NCBI RefSeq assembly: GCF_008831265.1
Contig: NZ_VTTH01000004.1
Coordinates: forward strand, 310,001-374,000
Source: Lacisediminimonas profundi
GTDB lineage: Bacteria > Pseudomonadota > Gammaproteobacteria > Burkholderiales > Burkholderiaceae_D
Reading direction: 5' to 3'
Length of the DNA stretch: 64,000 bases
The position numbers and the translations under genes are program-made. The notes under the pieces were generated by a model, which ran no database searches, had not been told where the DNA came from, and was given only the letters and a program-made list of their open reading frames with translations. Of this stretch, positions 10,218 to 18,835 are shown piece after piece (position 1 is the stretch's first letter; each line of letters begins with the position of its first letter).

Positions 10218-10819
10218 GCGCCGTGAAAGGACGCCGCAGCGCGGCCCCCCGCCAGGTGCGGATCATTGGCGGCCACTGGAAGAGGACGCCCTTGCCGGTG
10301 GTGTCGGCGGAGGGCTTGCGGCCCACGCCTGACCGGGTGCGCGAAACAGTTTTCAACTGGCTCCACCATCTGCTCGACGGCCGTTGGGAAGGGTGCCGTG
10401 TGCTCGATCTGTTCGCTGGCACTGGCGCCCTCGGTTTCGAAGCCGCCAGCAGGGGAGCGCAACAGGTGGTGATGATCGAAAATGCCGTGACCGCCTTGCG
10501 CGCCATGCAGGAGGTGAAGGACAAGCTGGATGCGCAACAGGTCGTGATCCAGAAAGCAGACGCGACCAGGTATTTGCGAAGCGCGTCGGCTGCCAGTTTT
10601 GACGTGATCTTCCTCGACCCGCCCTACTCGCTCGACCTGTTGCCCACTTTGCTTCCGGCTTGCATGCCGCTTCTGAAGCCGGGCGGACTGGTATATGCTG
10701 AATCAGATCGGCCATTTCCAGAGCATCCAGCGGGCTGGATGGAGGGATGGCAAGCAGTGAGGAGCGACAAAGCCGGCTCAGTCCACTTCTGCTTGCTGCA
10801 GTGCATTAAAGTGGCATAA
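10214..10819 (+). CDS. rsmD: 16S rRNA (guanine(966)-N(2))-methyltransferase RsmD
   Basis: A 201-residue SAM-dependent methyltransferase. The GTG at 10214 overlaps the previous stop; a second GTG at 10223 is possible. RsmD hallmarks are RIIGGHWKRTPL near the N-terminus, RPTPDRVRETVFNWL, the SAM-binding DLFAGTGALG at residues 65-74, and the catalytic N6/N2-type motif DPPY at residues 135-138. It methylates G966 of 16S rRNA in the small ribosomal subunit. rsmD followed by coaD is a very common proteobacterial pair. Confidence 0.94.
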   Translation: MSAVKGRRSAAPRQVRIIGGHWKRTPLPVVSAEGLRPTPDRVRETVFNWLHHLLDGRWEGCRVLDLFAGTGALGFEAASRGAQQVVMIENAVTALRAMQEVKDKLDAQQVVIQKADATRYLRSASAASFDVIFLDPPYSLDLLPTLLPACMPLLKPGGLVYAESDRPFPEHPAGWMEGWQAVRSDKAGSVHFCLLQCIKVA

Positions 10820-11605
<786 letters not shown>

Positions 11606-11628
11606 CAGCCCTGGCAGTGCCAGATGGT

Positions 11629-12480
11629 CTAGACGGCCAGTTCGACGGCCACGTCCTGGCCGACGCGGATGACGGCGCCTTCGCCGCTCACCAGTATTGC
11701 GTTCATTCCAAAAGTAATCGCACCGTCCACACGGGCATCTGCCCGGTAGGTGCGCAGGATATCCAGCGGGTCAGGGCCGATTTCGCCGGTTTGCTGATCC
11801 ACTGAGGGTATCGGGCAGCGCGGGCAGGGCTTGACCGGCCGCAGAACCGCCTGACCCACGGCAATCCCCGCTGCAAAGTCCTCATCGAATGCCCCCGCGC
11901 CTTTCATCACGATATTCGGCCGGAACCGGTCCATTGGCAAGGCAGGCCGTTGCGCGGCCAGCAGTTTCTGGTTCAGGTCGTCCAGCGACTCTTCCGAGAT
12001 CACCAGGAACGGGTAGCCATCGGAAAAGAGCGTCGGCACCTCGGCGCCTCCGGTCCACGCCGGATTGGCGGTGCGTGCCGCCGACGGGTGGAAGCGGGCC
12101 AGCCGGCAAGCGGTGCCCAGGGCATTGCTGAACCACACCGCGGTCGTCTCGTCGCAATCGTAGGCGAGAACGCGGTCCTTCCAGACCTGTACCTCCAGCG
12201 TTCTTTCATCTTCCGGCGCCGGCAGGTCGAGCGGAATGTTCAGCGGCAGCATGCCCGGCGCCCGCACTTCCAGCGAACCAAAGCGCAGCCGCGGACGGAT
12301 CGTCGCCATCTTCGGGTATTCGCGTTGGGTCAGGAAGTTTCCATCCGGGTCCACCACCATCCACTCACGGTCGTAGATGTGATCGGTCATCAGGCCGGCA
12401 GGGGTAAGCGTCGCCTCCCGCAAGCTGATTCCGGCGCAGGATTTGATCGGATAGAAGTTGAGTTCTGTGAGGATGGGCAT
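11629..12480 (-). CDS. MOSC domain protein, mARC/YcbX-like molybdenum enzyme without ferredoxin domain
   Basis: A 283-residue protein with an N-terminal MOSC beta-barrel (ELNFYPIKSCAGI) and a C-terminal MOSC domain. The segment KPCPRCPIPSVDQQTGE carries C222, which aligns with the molybdenum-ligating cysteine of mARC and E. coli YcbX (RCxxxxVDxxTG). These enzymes reduce N-hydroxylated compounds. E. coli YcbX has an additional C-terminal [2Fe-2S] ferredoxin domain that is absent here, so an external electron donor would be needed. The ferredoxin encoded next door on the other strand is a conceivable but unproven donor. Confidence 0.88.
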   Translation of the reverse strand: MPILTELNFYPIKSCAGISLREATLTPAGLMTDHIYDREWMVVDPDGNFLTQREYPKMATIRPRLRFGSLEVRAPGMLPLNIPLDLPAPEDERTLEVQVWKDRVLAYDCDETTAVWFSNALGTACRLARFHPSAARTANPAWTGGAEVPTLFSDGYPFLVISEESLDDLNQKLLAAQRPALPMDRFRPNIVMKGAGAFDEDFAAGIAVGQAVLRPVKPCPRCPIPSVDQQTGEIGPDPLDILRTYRADARVDGAITFGMNAILVSGEGAVIRVGQDVAVELAV

Positions 12481-12561
12481 ACCGGCAAATGGAAGGTGGA
12501 AGGTGGGATGGGGACGGGCATTTTAGCGGGCCATTCTAGCAGTGGGCTGCTGCGCGGCAAT

Positions 12562-12625
12562 AAAAAAGCCCGCAGGCCTTGCGGCGGCTGCGGGCTAAAT
12601 CCACCCTTGGAAGGGAGGAGGAGAC
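12562..12625 (-). ncRNA. Candidate small RNA (about 64 nt) with exposed anti-Shine-Dalgarno stretch
   Basis: The predicted transcript starts at about 12625 and reads leftward. Its first bases are GUCUCCUCCUCCC, a pyrimidine run complementary to purine-rich Shine-Dalgarno sequences. A small hairpin CCCU-UCCA-AGGG (12603-12614) follows. It ends in a strong intrinsic terminator, AGCCCGCAG (12588-12596) pairing with CTGCGGGCT (12567-12575), followed by six U. No ORF fits. Promoter, short body and terminator together look like a free-standing sRNA gene. It resembles what I recall of the 'Betaproteobacteria toxic small RNA' family in Rfam, and of anti-SD sRNAs in alphaproteobacteria; family assignment is inference. 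Confidence 0.6.
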
Positions 12626-12631
12626 AACTCA

Positions 12632-12660
12632 ACTATAGCGCATGCTCTGCTGCAGTGCAA
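12632..12660 (-). promoter_or_regulatory. Sigma-70 promoter of the candidate small RNA
   Basis: On the minus strand, TTGCAC (12660-12655) and TATAGT (12637-12632) are separated by exactly 17 bp. Both boxes are close to consensus. Transcription should start near 12625, only about 25 bp before the first hairpin of the candidate sRNA. The spacer contains the palindromic CTGCAG, so a regulator could also bind here. Confidence 0.65.
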
Positions 12661-13012
12661 CAGAAAATTCGGGTTGTTTGCGATTCCGGTAAAACCGGTA
12701 CTTGCGTCGACGGGGAGTTGATCAAACAGTTCGTGAGTCACCCTCGTCTAGTACCGACACCGCTTGGTTCGTCACTCAGCAGCTCTTAACCCGTTCTCAG
12801 CTTGACGCCCATCTAAAACAAGGGTAACTTCTCATACAGCGATACCTGTTTCACTGAATGAAACTCGCGCGGAATAAAAGCAGGAGTCTAAAGGACGTTG
12901 TATTTCTCTGGATAGAGAATTCTGCAGATTACTGAAAGCAATGAATATTAACTGGCATGAAAATCCAGGATGCATCCTGGGAGCCATTTTTTTAGATTTT
13001 AATTGAGACAGA
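12661..13012. other. Gene-free stretch at the left edge of the low-G+C island
   Basis: No coding frame, tRNA or insertion-sequence end is recognisable here. Composition changes from G+C-rich to clearly A+T-rich between about 12780 and 12830, marking the left edge of the island. Only weak promoter-like elements are visible before the gene at 13013 (upstream GAGA as a poor ribosome site). Confidence 0.55.
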
Positions 13013-13987
13013 ATGAAATCACTGAAAATAAAGACTCTACGAGTATTGGCTGGGTTGGGAATTGTCTTTTTCTCTAACATTTCCCTGGCAAACAACTACC
13101 CCACGAAACCAGTACACATCATTATTCCGTTCGCACCCGGTGGGCCAACAGATGTGCTTGCCAGACAGCTTAGTGAGGAGCTGCGGGCCAAATGGGGTCA
13201 CGCAGTGGTGCTTGAGAACAAGCCAGGTGCAAATGGGATTATTGCATCCCAACATGTAGCTAAATCTCCTGCAGATGGATATACGCTAATCCTGGCAACG
13301 CAATCGTCACATGCTGCAAATGCCAGTATGTACTCAAAACTGCCATATAACCCTGTCTCAAGCTTTGAGCCAGTAAGCCTGCTGGCGACTACTCCGTTGG
13401 TGCTGCTGAGTAACCCTTCACTCCCGGTTAGCTCAGTTAAAGAATTGATTGATCATGCGAAGAAAAGGCCGGGTAAGGTGAATTTCGCGGGCGGCAGCAG
13501 TTCAGCGCAGGCTGGGGGCGCCCTGATGAACATGCTTGCTGGAATCGAGATGAATCACATCCCATACAAGAGCAATGCTCCAGCCCTTACTGACTTGCTT
13601 GGTGGGCATGTACAGATCATGTTCAACGTATTGAACGCATCAGCACGGCATATAGAAGCAGGCAACCTGAAGGCTCTTGCTGTAACCAGTTCATCCCGGA
13701 GTGCAGCAGCCCCCAATGTTCCTACCATGATTGAAGCTGGAGTGCCAGGATTTGAGTTGGTTCCGTGGTTCGCACTATTCGCTCCCGCGAACACCCCAAA
13801 AGACATCGTTGCGAAATTGTCTGCAGACGTCTCTAGTGTTCTGAAGCTTCCAAATGTAAGGAAGACTCTTGTTTCACAAAGCCTGGACCCAATCGGAAGC
13901 ACTCCTGACGAATTGAAGGTATTTCAGTTGCGTGAGATAAAAAAATGGGAAGAGATTGTTCAGCGCGCGAATATGAAAGCTGACTGA
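13013..13987 (+). CDS. Bug family tripartite tricarboxylate transporter substrate-binding protein (TctC-like)
   Basis: A 324-residue periplasmic binding protein with an N-terminal signal peptide ending near NISLAN. Family features are YPTKPVHIIIPFAPGGPTD after the signal and the segment VLENKPGANGIIA, which forms the ligand pocket in Bug proteins. These proteins bind carboxylates such as dicarboxylates, amino acids or aromatic acids. The membrane partners TctA and TctB are not encoded nearby; orphan Bug genes are very common in Burkholderiales. Standing first in a CoA-dependent catabolic cluster, it probably captures that pathway's acid substrate, which cannot be named from sequence. Confidence 0.9.
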   Translation: MKSLKIKTLRVLAGLGIVFFSNISLANNYPTKPVHIIIPFAPGGPTDVLARQLSEELRAKWGHAVVLENKPGANGIIASQHVAKSPADGYTLILATQSSHAANASMYSKLPYNPVSSFEPVSLLATTPLVLLSNPSLPVSSVKELIDHAKKRPGKVNFAGGSSSAQAGGALMNMLAGIEMNHIPYKSNAPALTDLLGGHVQIMFNVLNASARHIEAGNLKALAVTSSSRSAAAPNVPTMIEAGVPGFELVPWFALFAPANTPKDIVAKLSADVSSVLKLPNVRKTLVSQSLDPIGSTPDELKVFQLREIKKWEEIVQRANMKAD

Positions 13988-14116
13988 TATCTAGTCCCAA
14001 TGGAGCTTCGGGTAATCAATAATTAGATAGATGACCCCAGTTTCATGTAATTCATGAGATCGTGGATTTTGATAGCATTGCGCCGGTCAGAAATATTCAA
14101 GTGATGGATAGGTAAA

Positions 14117-15226
14117 ATGGAAGACGAAACACTCAGGATGCTTCGTGATGCGGTATGCGCATTCACAAAGGACAGTGCCAAACGAGTACGCAAGGCAAGG
14201 GAGTCAGAATATGGCTTTGATAAAAATGTCTGGGGTCGGATCGCCGAACAAGGCTGGATTTCAGCTTTAGTTTCAGAGGATAAGGGTGGTCTAGGTTTGG
14301 GATGTGCGGCAGCTAATGTGGTCGCTAATGAGCTAGGACGCGCAGCAATTCCTGAGCCATATGTCGCTGCAGCAGTTCTGCCGGCAACATTGCTTTCAAA
14401 CTGTCAGGCAAGCGGGTTGGCAATTGACATGCTCGCTTTGATTGCGTCAGGGGATCTCTTGTGCGCAGTTGCCTGGCAAAGTGAAAGTGGCAGTCTTGAT
14501 CCCCTGCAGACGCCACTGAAGGCAATTGCTGAAGGATCAGATATTCTTATTACCGGTACTGCAAACTCCCTGATGACATGCGGCATGGATGCAGTTGTGG
14601 CCGTGGCATTGCGTGACGGAGAGCTCGCGATGTACTGGGTTCCAATTGCAACGGATGGCGTCACTGTGAACAGGGAGCGACGTGCCGATTGGGGCTACGA
14701 TAGCTCGATCACATTCGACTCGGTTCGTGTAAGTTCCACGAATCTGATAGACGATGGTGATAATGCCATTAACGCTCTGGGTTTTGCCATAGATACTTCT
14801 CTGGTAGCGGCTGCAGCTGAACTGACGGGTGTAACCGAACGAATGCTTGAGTTAACGCTGGACTATCTGAAAACAAGAACACAGTTCGGGAAACAGATCG
14901 GTAGTTTTCAGGCATTGAAACATCGCGCCGTTGACTTGTGGATGCACACGGAAATATCGAAGGCGGCTACCGCTGCCGCAGCGGAAGATATGGATGATGT
15001 GAATATCGATCCAAGAGCGCGTTCAGCTGTTAGCAGCGGAGCGAAAGCTCGAGCATCAGACACATCATTATTTGTTGGCAAGCAAGCGGTCCAGATGCAT
15101 GGAGCGATTGGCGTAACCGACGAATATGACCTTAGCTTGTATTTCAATAAAGCGCTAGTGCTCTCCACATACCTTGGTAATGGAGCTGTTAATAGATCGC
15201 GTTATGCAAGCATGAAAGGCGCATGA
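14117..15226 (+). CDS. Acyl-CoA dehydrogenase-like subunit lacking the catalytic Glu (FAD-contacting partner)
   Basis: A 369-residue acyl-CoA dehydrogenase-fold protein. It keeps the FAD/dimer motif R254-T-Q-F-G-K-Q-I-G-S-F-Q and the QMHGAIGVTDEYDLSLYF segment. The usual catalytic glutamate positions are not filled: the YEGT-type site reads TYLGN, and the alternative G-helix site reads FAIDTS. The next gene, 1 bp downstream, shows the opposite pattern. The two therefore look like subunits of an alpha2beta2 dehydrogenase in which FAD lies at the interface, as described for the mycobacterial ChsE-type steroid side-chain enzymes. The ATG at 14117 gives MEDETLRMLRDAV, a normal start. Confidence 0.88.
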   Translation: MEDETLRMLRDAVCAFTKDSAKRVRKARESEYGFDKNVWGRIAEQGWISALVSEDKGGLGLGCAAANVVANELGRAAIPEPYVAAAVLPATLLSNCQASGLAIDMLALIASGDLLCAVAWQSESGSLDPLQTPLKAIAEGSDILITGTANSLMTCGMDAVVAVALRDGELAMYWVPIATDGVTVNRERRADWGYDSSITFDSVRVSSTNLIDDGDNAINALGFAIDTSLVAAAAELTGVTERMLELTLDYLKTRTQFGKQIGSFQALKHRAVDLWMHTEISKAATAAAAEDMDDVNIDPRARSAVSSGAKARASDTSLFVGKQAVQMHGAIGVTDEYDLSLYFNKALVLSTYLGNGAVNRSRYASMKGA

Positions 15227-15227
15227 A

Positions 15228-16397
15228 ATGAAATTCGGGATTGAGCAAGAGATTGATTGGGATGTGCTGTCTGACGAAGACTTCCGGCAGAATGTGAGGG
15301 CATTTTTCGAAGAGAACTATCCGCCAAATCTTCGGCATGTTCAGAGAAGGCTGCAATGGTCCGAAAATGGATCCTGGTATCAAAGACTTGCTAGTAAAGG
15401 ATGGATCGCTCCTAATTGGCCCGCGGAATACGGTGGGATCGGAATCTCTCCGAAAAAGCAACTGATTTACCTTGATGAGCAGGAAAGAATCGGGATGGGC
15501 CGATTTGCAGACCATGGGATTCATATGGTTGGCCCGGTTCTGATCAAGTATGGAACGCCAGAGCAACAAGAGCGGTACCTTCCCGGAATTCTTAGTTGCG
15601 AGCATCGCTGGTGTCAGGGGTATTCTGAGCCAAATGCGGGTTCAGACCTCGCAAGCCTTCGTACCTCTGCTTCAATCGAAGGCGATGACTATGTGATCAA
15701 TGGCCACAAGATCTGGACTTCGATGGCGCATGACTGCACCCATATCTATGTCTTGGCCAGGACAGATGCCAATGTGAAAAAGCAGATGGGAATCAGTTTC
15801 CTTCTGGTAGATCTGGCAACACCTGGGATCACGATTCGTCCGATTAAAAATCTGGACGGAGGAGAGGAATTTTGCGAAGTATTTTTTGATAATGTAAAGA
15901 CTCACAAATCCAACCTTGTGGGCGGTCTTAACAATGGGTGGACTGTTGCAAAATCATTGCTTGGATTCGAGCGGATTTTCATTGGGAGCCCCAAGCTGCC
16001 TGAATACGCACTGCAGATGCTGAGGCATATTGCTCAAGAGCGTCGCATGACCGCTGATCCGATATTTCAAGATAAATACGCCCAGTTGCAGCTGGATGTT
16101 GAGCACCTGTCTGTGATTTATCAGAAATACGCAGAAATCGCCACATCCGGCGGCAATCTGAAGTCAGATGTGTCCATGTTAAAGATCTGGGCAACGGAAA
16201 CATATCAAAAGATCGCTGATCTGCTATTCGAGACCGCCGGACCATACGCTGCAATCAGACAGACTTCAGAGTTCGGCAAAGATTCGCGTAGTGTTTTGAG
16301 CGCTTATTACAACGCTCGCCTTCCGACGATCTATAGCGGGACAAATGAAATTCAAAGAGACATTATCGCCAAACAGGTTCTTGAACTTCCTGCCTGA
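15228..16397 (+). CDS. Acyl-CoA dehydrogenase, catalytic subunit of a probable heteromeric enzyme
   Basis: A 389-residue acyl-CoA dehydrogenase. Substrate and FAD segments WCQGYSEPNAGSDLASL and IWTSMAHDC are typical. The C-terminal catalytic position reads IYSGTNEIQR, with Ser in the place of the medium-chain Glu. E248 within LLGFER matches the alternative G-helix catalytic Glu of isovaleryl-CoA dehydrogenase and ChsE-type enzymes. The RxQFGKxI motif that contacts FAD of the neighbouring subunit is lost (RRMTADPIFQDK), and it is supplied by the gene just upstream. It should introduce the alpha-beta double bond into an acyl-CoA and pass electrons to ETF. A ribosome site AAAGG lies 8 nt before the ATG. 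Confidence 0.9.
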   Translation: MKFGIEQEIDWDVLSDEDFRQNVRAFFEENYPPNLRHVQRRLQWSENGSWYQRLASKGWIAPNWPAEYGGIGISPKKQLIYLDEQERIGMGRFADHGIHMVGPVLIKYGTPEQQERYLPGILSCEHRWCQGYSEPNAGSDLASLRTSASIEGDDYVINGHKIWTSMAHDCTHIYVLARTDANVKKQMGISFLLVDLATPGITIRPIKNLDGGEEFCEVFFDNVKTHKSNLVGGLNNGWTVAKSLLGFERIFIGSPKLPEYALQMLRHIAQERRMTADPIFQDKYAQLQLDVEHLSVIYQKYAEIATSGGNLKSDVSMLKIWATETYQKIADLLFETAGPYAAIRQTSEFGKDSRSVLSAYYNARLPTIYSGTNEIQRDIIAKQVLELPA

Positions 16398-16486
16398 CAT
16401 CCATCCAGGTTGAGCCCGAGGTTGCGGGGCATCTTCTGCCTCTCTCACTGATTGCGTTTGAAATTGATTATTTATTTAGAGTTCTT

Positions 16487-17692
16487 ATGAAGCAACGACG
16501 CGCAGCAATTGTTTGTCCGGTACGCACTCCAGTCGCCATTTATGGGGGTGCCCTTCGAAATGTGCCGGCTGAAAAAATCATGGCTACCACTATTCAGGCG
16601 ATTCTCGATCGCACGGGTTTGCCGGGAGAGAGGATAGACGAAGTAATTATTGCGCAGTCGTACGGAAATGCTGAAGCTCCATGCATGGGCCGCTACGCAG
16701 CATTGGAAGCGAATCTTCCCATCGAAGTTTCCGGATATCAAGTTGATCGCAGGTGCGGCAGTGGCCTGCAGGCGATTGTAAATGCTGCAATGATGGTTCA
16801 AACCGGTGCCGCAGATGTTGTCCTGGCGGGTGGTGTCGAGAGTATGAGTAATATCGAGTACTACACCACCGACATGCGTTGGGGAAAGCGGGCCGGGTCA
16901 GTAACCCTGCACGACAGACTGCAAAGGGGAAGAGAGCGTTCTCAACCTGAATGGCGCTTTGGTCGCATATCCGGAATGATCGAAACCGCCGAAAATCTCG
17001 TAAAAGAGTATGGCATCTCAAGATGTGATGCGGATGAATTTGCAGCTCGGAGCCATAAGCGCGCATTTGAAGCTTGGGAATCAGGGAAATTTGATGCAGA
17101 AATTGTCCCGGTTACTTCTGTTGATCGGAAAGGGGTTGAGCATGTTTTCCGCAGAGACGAAGGTATCCGCCCGGAGACCACCGCTGAATCTCTCATGAAG
17201 CTTAATCCGCTGATGCGAGGTGGCACAGTTACTGCAGGTAATGCATGTCAGCAGAATGATGCGGCTGCAGCGTGTCTTGTTGTCGCTGAGGATAAATTAA
17301 GTCAACTCAATCTTGATCCCATGGGCATGTTCGTTGGGTGGGCGTCCGCAGGATGTGACCCAGCGAAGATGGGTATTGGTCCAGTTCCTGCTGTGGCGAA
17401 ATTGTTCAATAGGATTGGCCTCGGGTTTGATCAGATGGATCTGATTGAAGTTAACGAGGCTTTCGCCTGCCAGGTATTGGCTGTATTGAAGGGATGGGGA
17501 TTGGATTCTGGCGATGAACGTCTGAATGTAAATGGATCAGGAATATCTCTTGGTCATCCGATTGGTGCGACCGGCGGACGTATTCTTGCAACCATGCTAC
17601 ATGAGTTGGAGCGCCGTAAAGGACGATATGCGCTCGAGACAATGTGCATCGGGAGTGGGCAAGGGATGGCTGCAGTTTTTGAGCGCCTGTAA
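16487..17692 (+). CDS. Acetyl-CoA C-acyltransferase (thiolase) of the island
   Basis: A 401-residue thiolase. The acyl-accepting nucleophile is C90 in VDRRCGSGLQAI; H357 (GHPIGATG) and C387 (MCIGSGQG) complete the catalytic set, so the enzyme should be active. It cleaves a 3-ketoacyl-CoA with CoA to release acetyl-CoA or propionyl-CoA. It differs clearly from the high-G+C thiolase at 59882, pointing to another substrate range. Start at ATG 16487; the upstream AGAG is a weak ribosome site. In context it performs the last step of the island's beta-oxidation cycle. Confidence 0.93.
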   Translation: MKQRRAAIVCPVRTPVAIYGGALRNVPAEKIMATTIQAILDRTGLPGERIDEVIIAQSYGNAEAPCMGRYAALEANLPIEVSGYQVDRRCGSGLQAIVNAAMMVQTGAADVVLAGGVESMSNIEYYTTDMRWGKRAGSVTLHDRLQRGRERSQPEWRFGRISGMIETAENLVKEYGISRCDADEFAARSHKRAFEAWESGKFDAEIVPVTSVDRKGVEHVFRRDEGIRPETTAESLMKLNPLMRGGTVTAGNACQQNDAAAACLVVAEDKLSQLNLDPMGMFVGWASAGCDPAKMGIGPVPAVAKLFNRIGLGFDQMDLIEVNEAFACQVLAVLKGWGLDSGDERLNVNGSGISLGHPIGATGGRILATMLHELERRKGRYALETMCIGSGQGMAAVFERL

Positions 17693-17738
17693 GTATTACT
17701 CTTTATTGCATCAATCTCCTATTGGTTGAGAATCTGAA

Positions 17739-18653
17739 ATGATTAAGTGCTTGGAAAATCAAGTTGTTCTTGTTACTGGAGCAGGCCGGGGTATTGGTCG
17801 TGAAATAGCACTTTTGGCAGCCAAGGAAGGTGCTTCGGTTGTTGTAAATGACTTGGGTGTCAGTACTGATGGGTCGGGTAAGAGCTCATCTGTAGCAGAG
17901 GACCTGGTGAAAGAAATTGCCGCTGCTGGTGGAACCGCGGTTGCCAATTCAGGGGATATTACCGATCCTGCCCAGGCGGATGAAATGGTGCAGCAAGCCA
18001 TCTCAGTATTCGGGAAAATCGATGCAGTGGTTAATAATGCCGGTTTCCTGAGGGATAAAATTTTCCACAAGATGAGTAGCGATGAATGGAACTCCGTCAT
18101 CGATGTTCATCTGAACGGTTATTGGAATGTATCCAGGGCCGCAGCAAATTATTTCAGAGAAGTTCAGCGGGGAAAATTTGTGCATTTTACATCCACGTCT
18201 GGATTGATCGGAAACTTCGGCCAGGCGAATTATGCATCGGCAAAAATGGGTGTGGTTGGTCTTTCAAAATCCATTGCGCTTGATATGGAGCGGTACAATG
18301 TCCGCTCCAATTGCATTGCGCCATTTGCGTGGAGCCGCATGACTGACAGCATACCTGCTGACACACCTGAAGAAAAGCTGCGTGTTGAACGCCTTAAATC
18401 AATGTCGGCCGAGAAAATTGCACCACTTGCGGTCTTCCTCGCAAGTGATTCGTCGGAGGGAGTCACAGGGCAAATTTTCGGGTGTCGCAAGAATGAGATA
18501 TTCCTTTTTGATCAACCACGCCCGATTCGAAGTGTTCATTCATCGACCGGCTGGACCGCTGACTCTCTTGCAAATGTGATGATGCCCTCATTCAAGAATT
18601 CGTTTATCAAGCTGGAGCGAAGTGGGGATGTTTTCACTTGGGATCCAATCTGA
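17739..18653 (+). CDS. SDR family 3-hydroxyacyl-CoA dehydrogenase (17beta-HSD4/Hsd4A-like)
   Basis: A 304-residue short-chain dehydrogenase. Cofactor motif TGAGRGIG near residue 14 and NNAG are present, with catalytic Ser in TSTSG and the YASAK pair. Length and the segment VNDLGVSTDGSGKSS resemble the dehydrogenase domain of peroxisomal multifunctional enzyme 2 and mycobacterial Hsd4A, which oxidise 3-hydroxyacyl-CoA intermediates, including steroid side chains. It fits between dehydrogenation and thiolysis in the island pathway. The C-terminal 70 residues extend beyond the usual SDR core, as in that subfamily. Substrate and stereospecificity are inferred. Confidence 0.88.
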   Translation: MIKCLENQVVLVTGAGRGIGREIALLAAKEGASVVVNDLGVSTDGSGKSSSVAEDLVKEIAAAGGTAVANSGDITDPAQADEMVQQAISVFGKIDAVVNNAGFLRDKIFHKMSSDEWNSVIDVHLNGYWNVSRAAANYFREVQRGKFVHFTSTSGLIGNFGQANYASAKMGVVGLSKSIALDMERYNVRSNCIAPFAWSRMTDSIPADTPEEKLRVERLKSMSAEKIAPLAVFLASDSSEGVTGQIFGCRKNEIFLFDQPRPIRSVHSSTGWTADSLANVMMPSFKNSFIKLERSGDVFTWDPI

Positions 18654-18835
18654 TCATTGTCAAGGTCGAAGAGCTTGCTGGTTTCCCGTAGCCTGCGCAG
18701 TAAGCCCTTTGCAAATGGATAGCTGAAACGTCAGGACTTCGATTTTTTTCGTGATTTTGAATGGCAATTTTCCTGCTTGAATTGATCGCCCGAAAATTGC
18801 TATTTTTCAAATTATTTAGTGAATTGCATTGATAT

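Noticed and set aside
12730-12775. Short match ACCGCTTGG between the left (about 12757) and right (about 20068) flanks of the island as a possible direct repeat
   Set aside because: Nine bases with diverging neighbours are expected by chance at this length and do not coincide with the composition changes.
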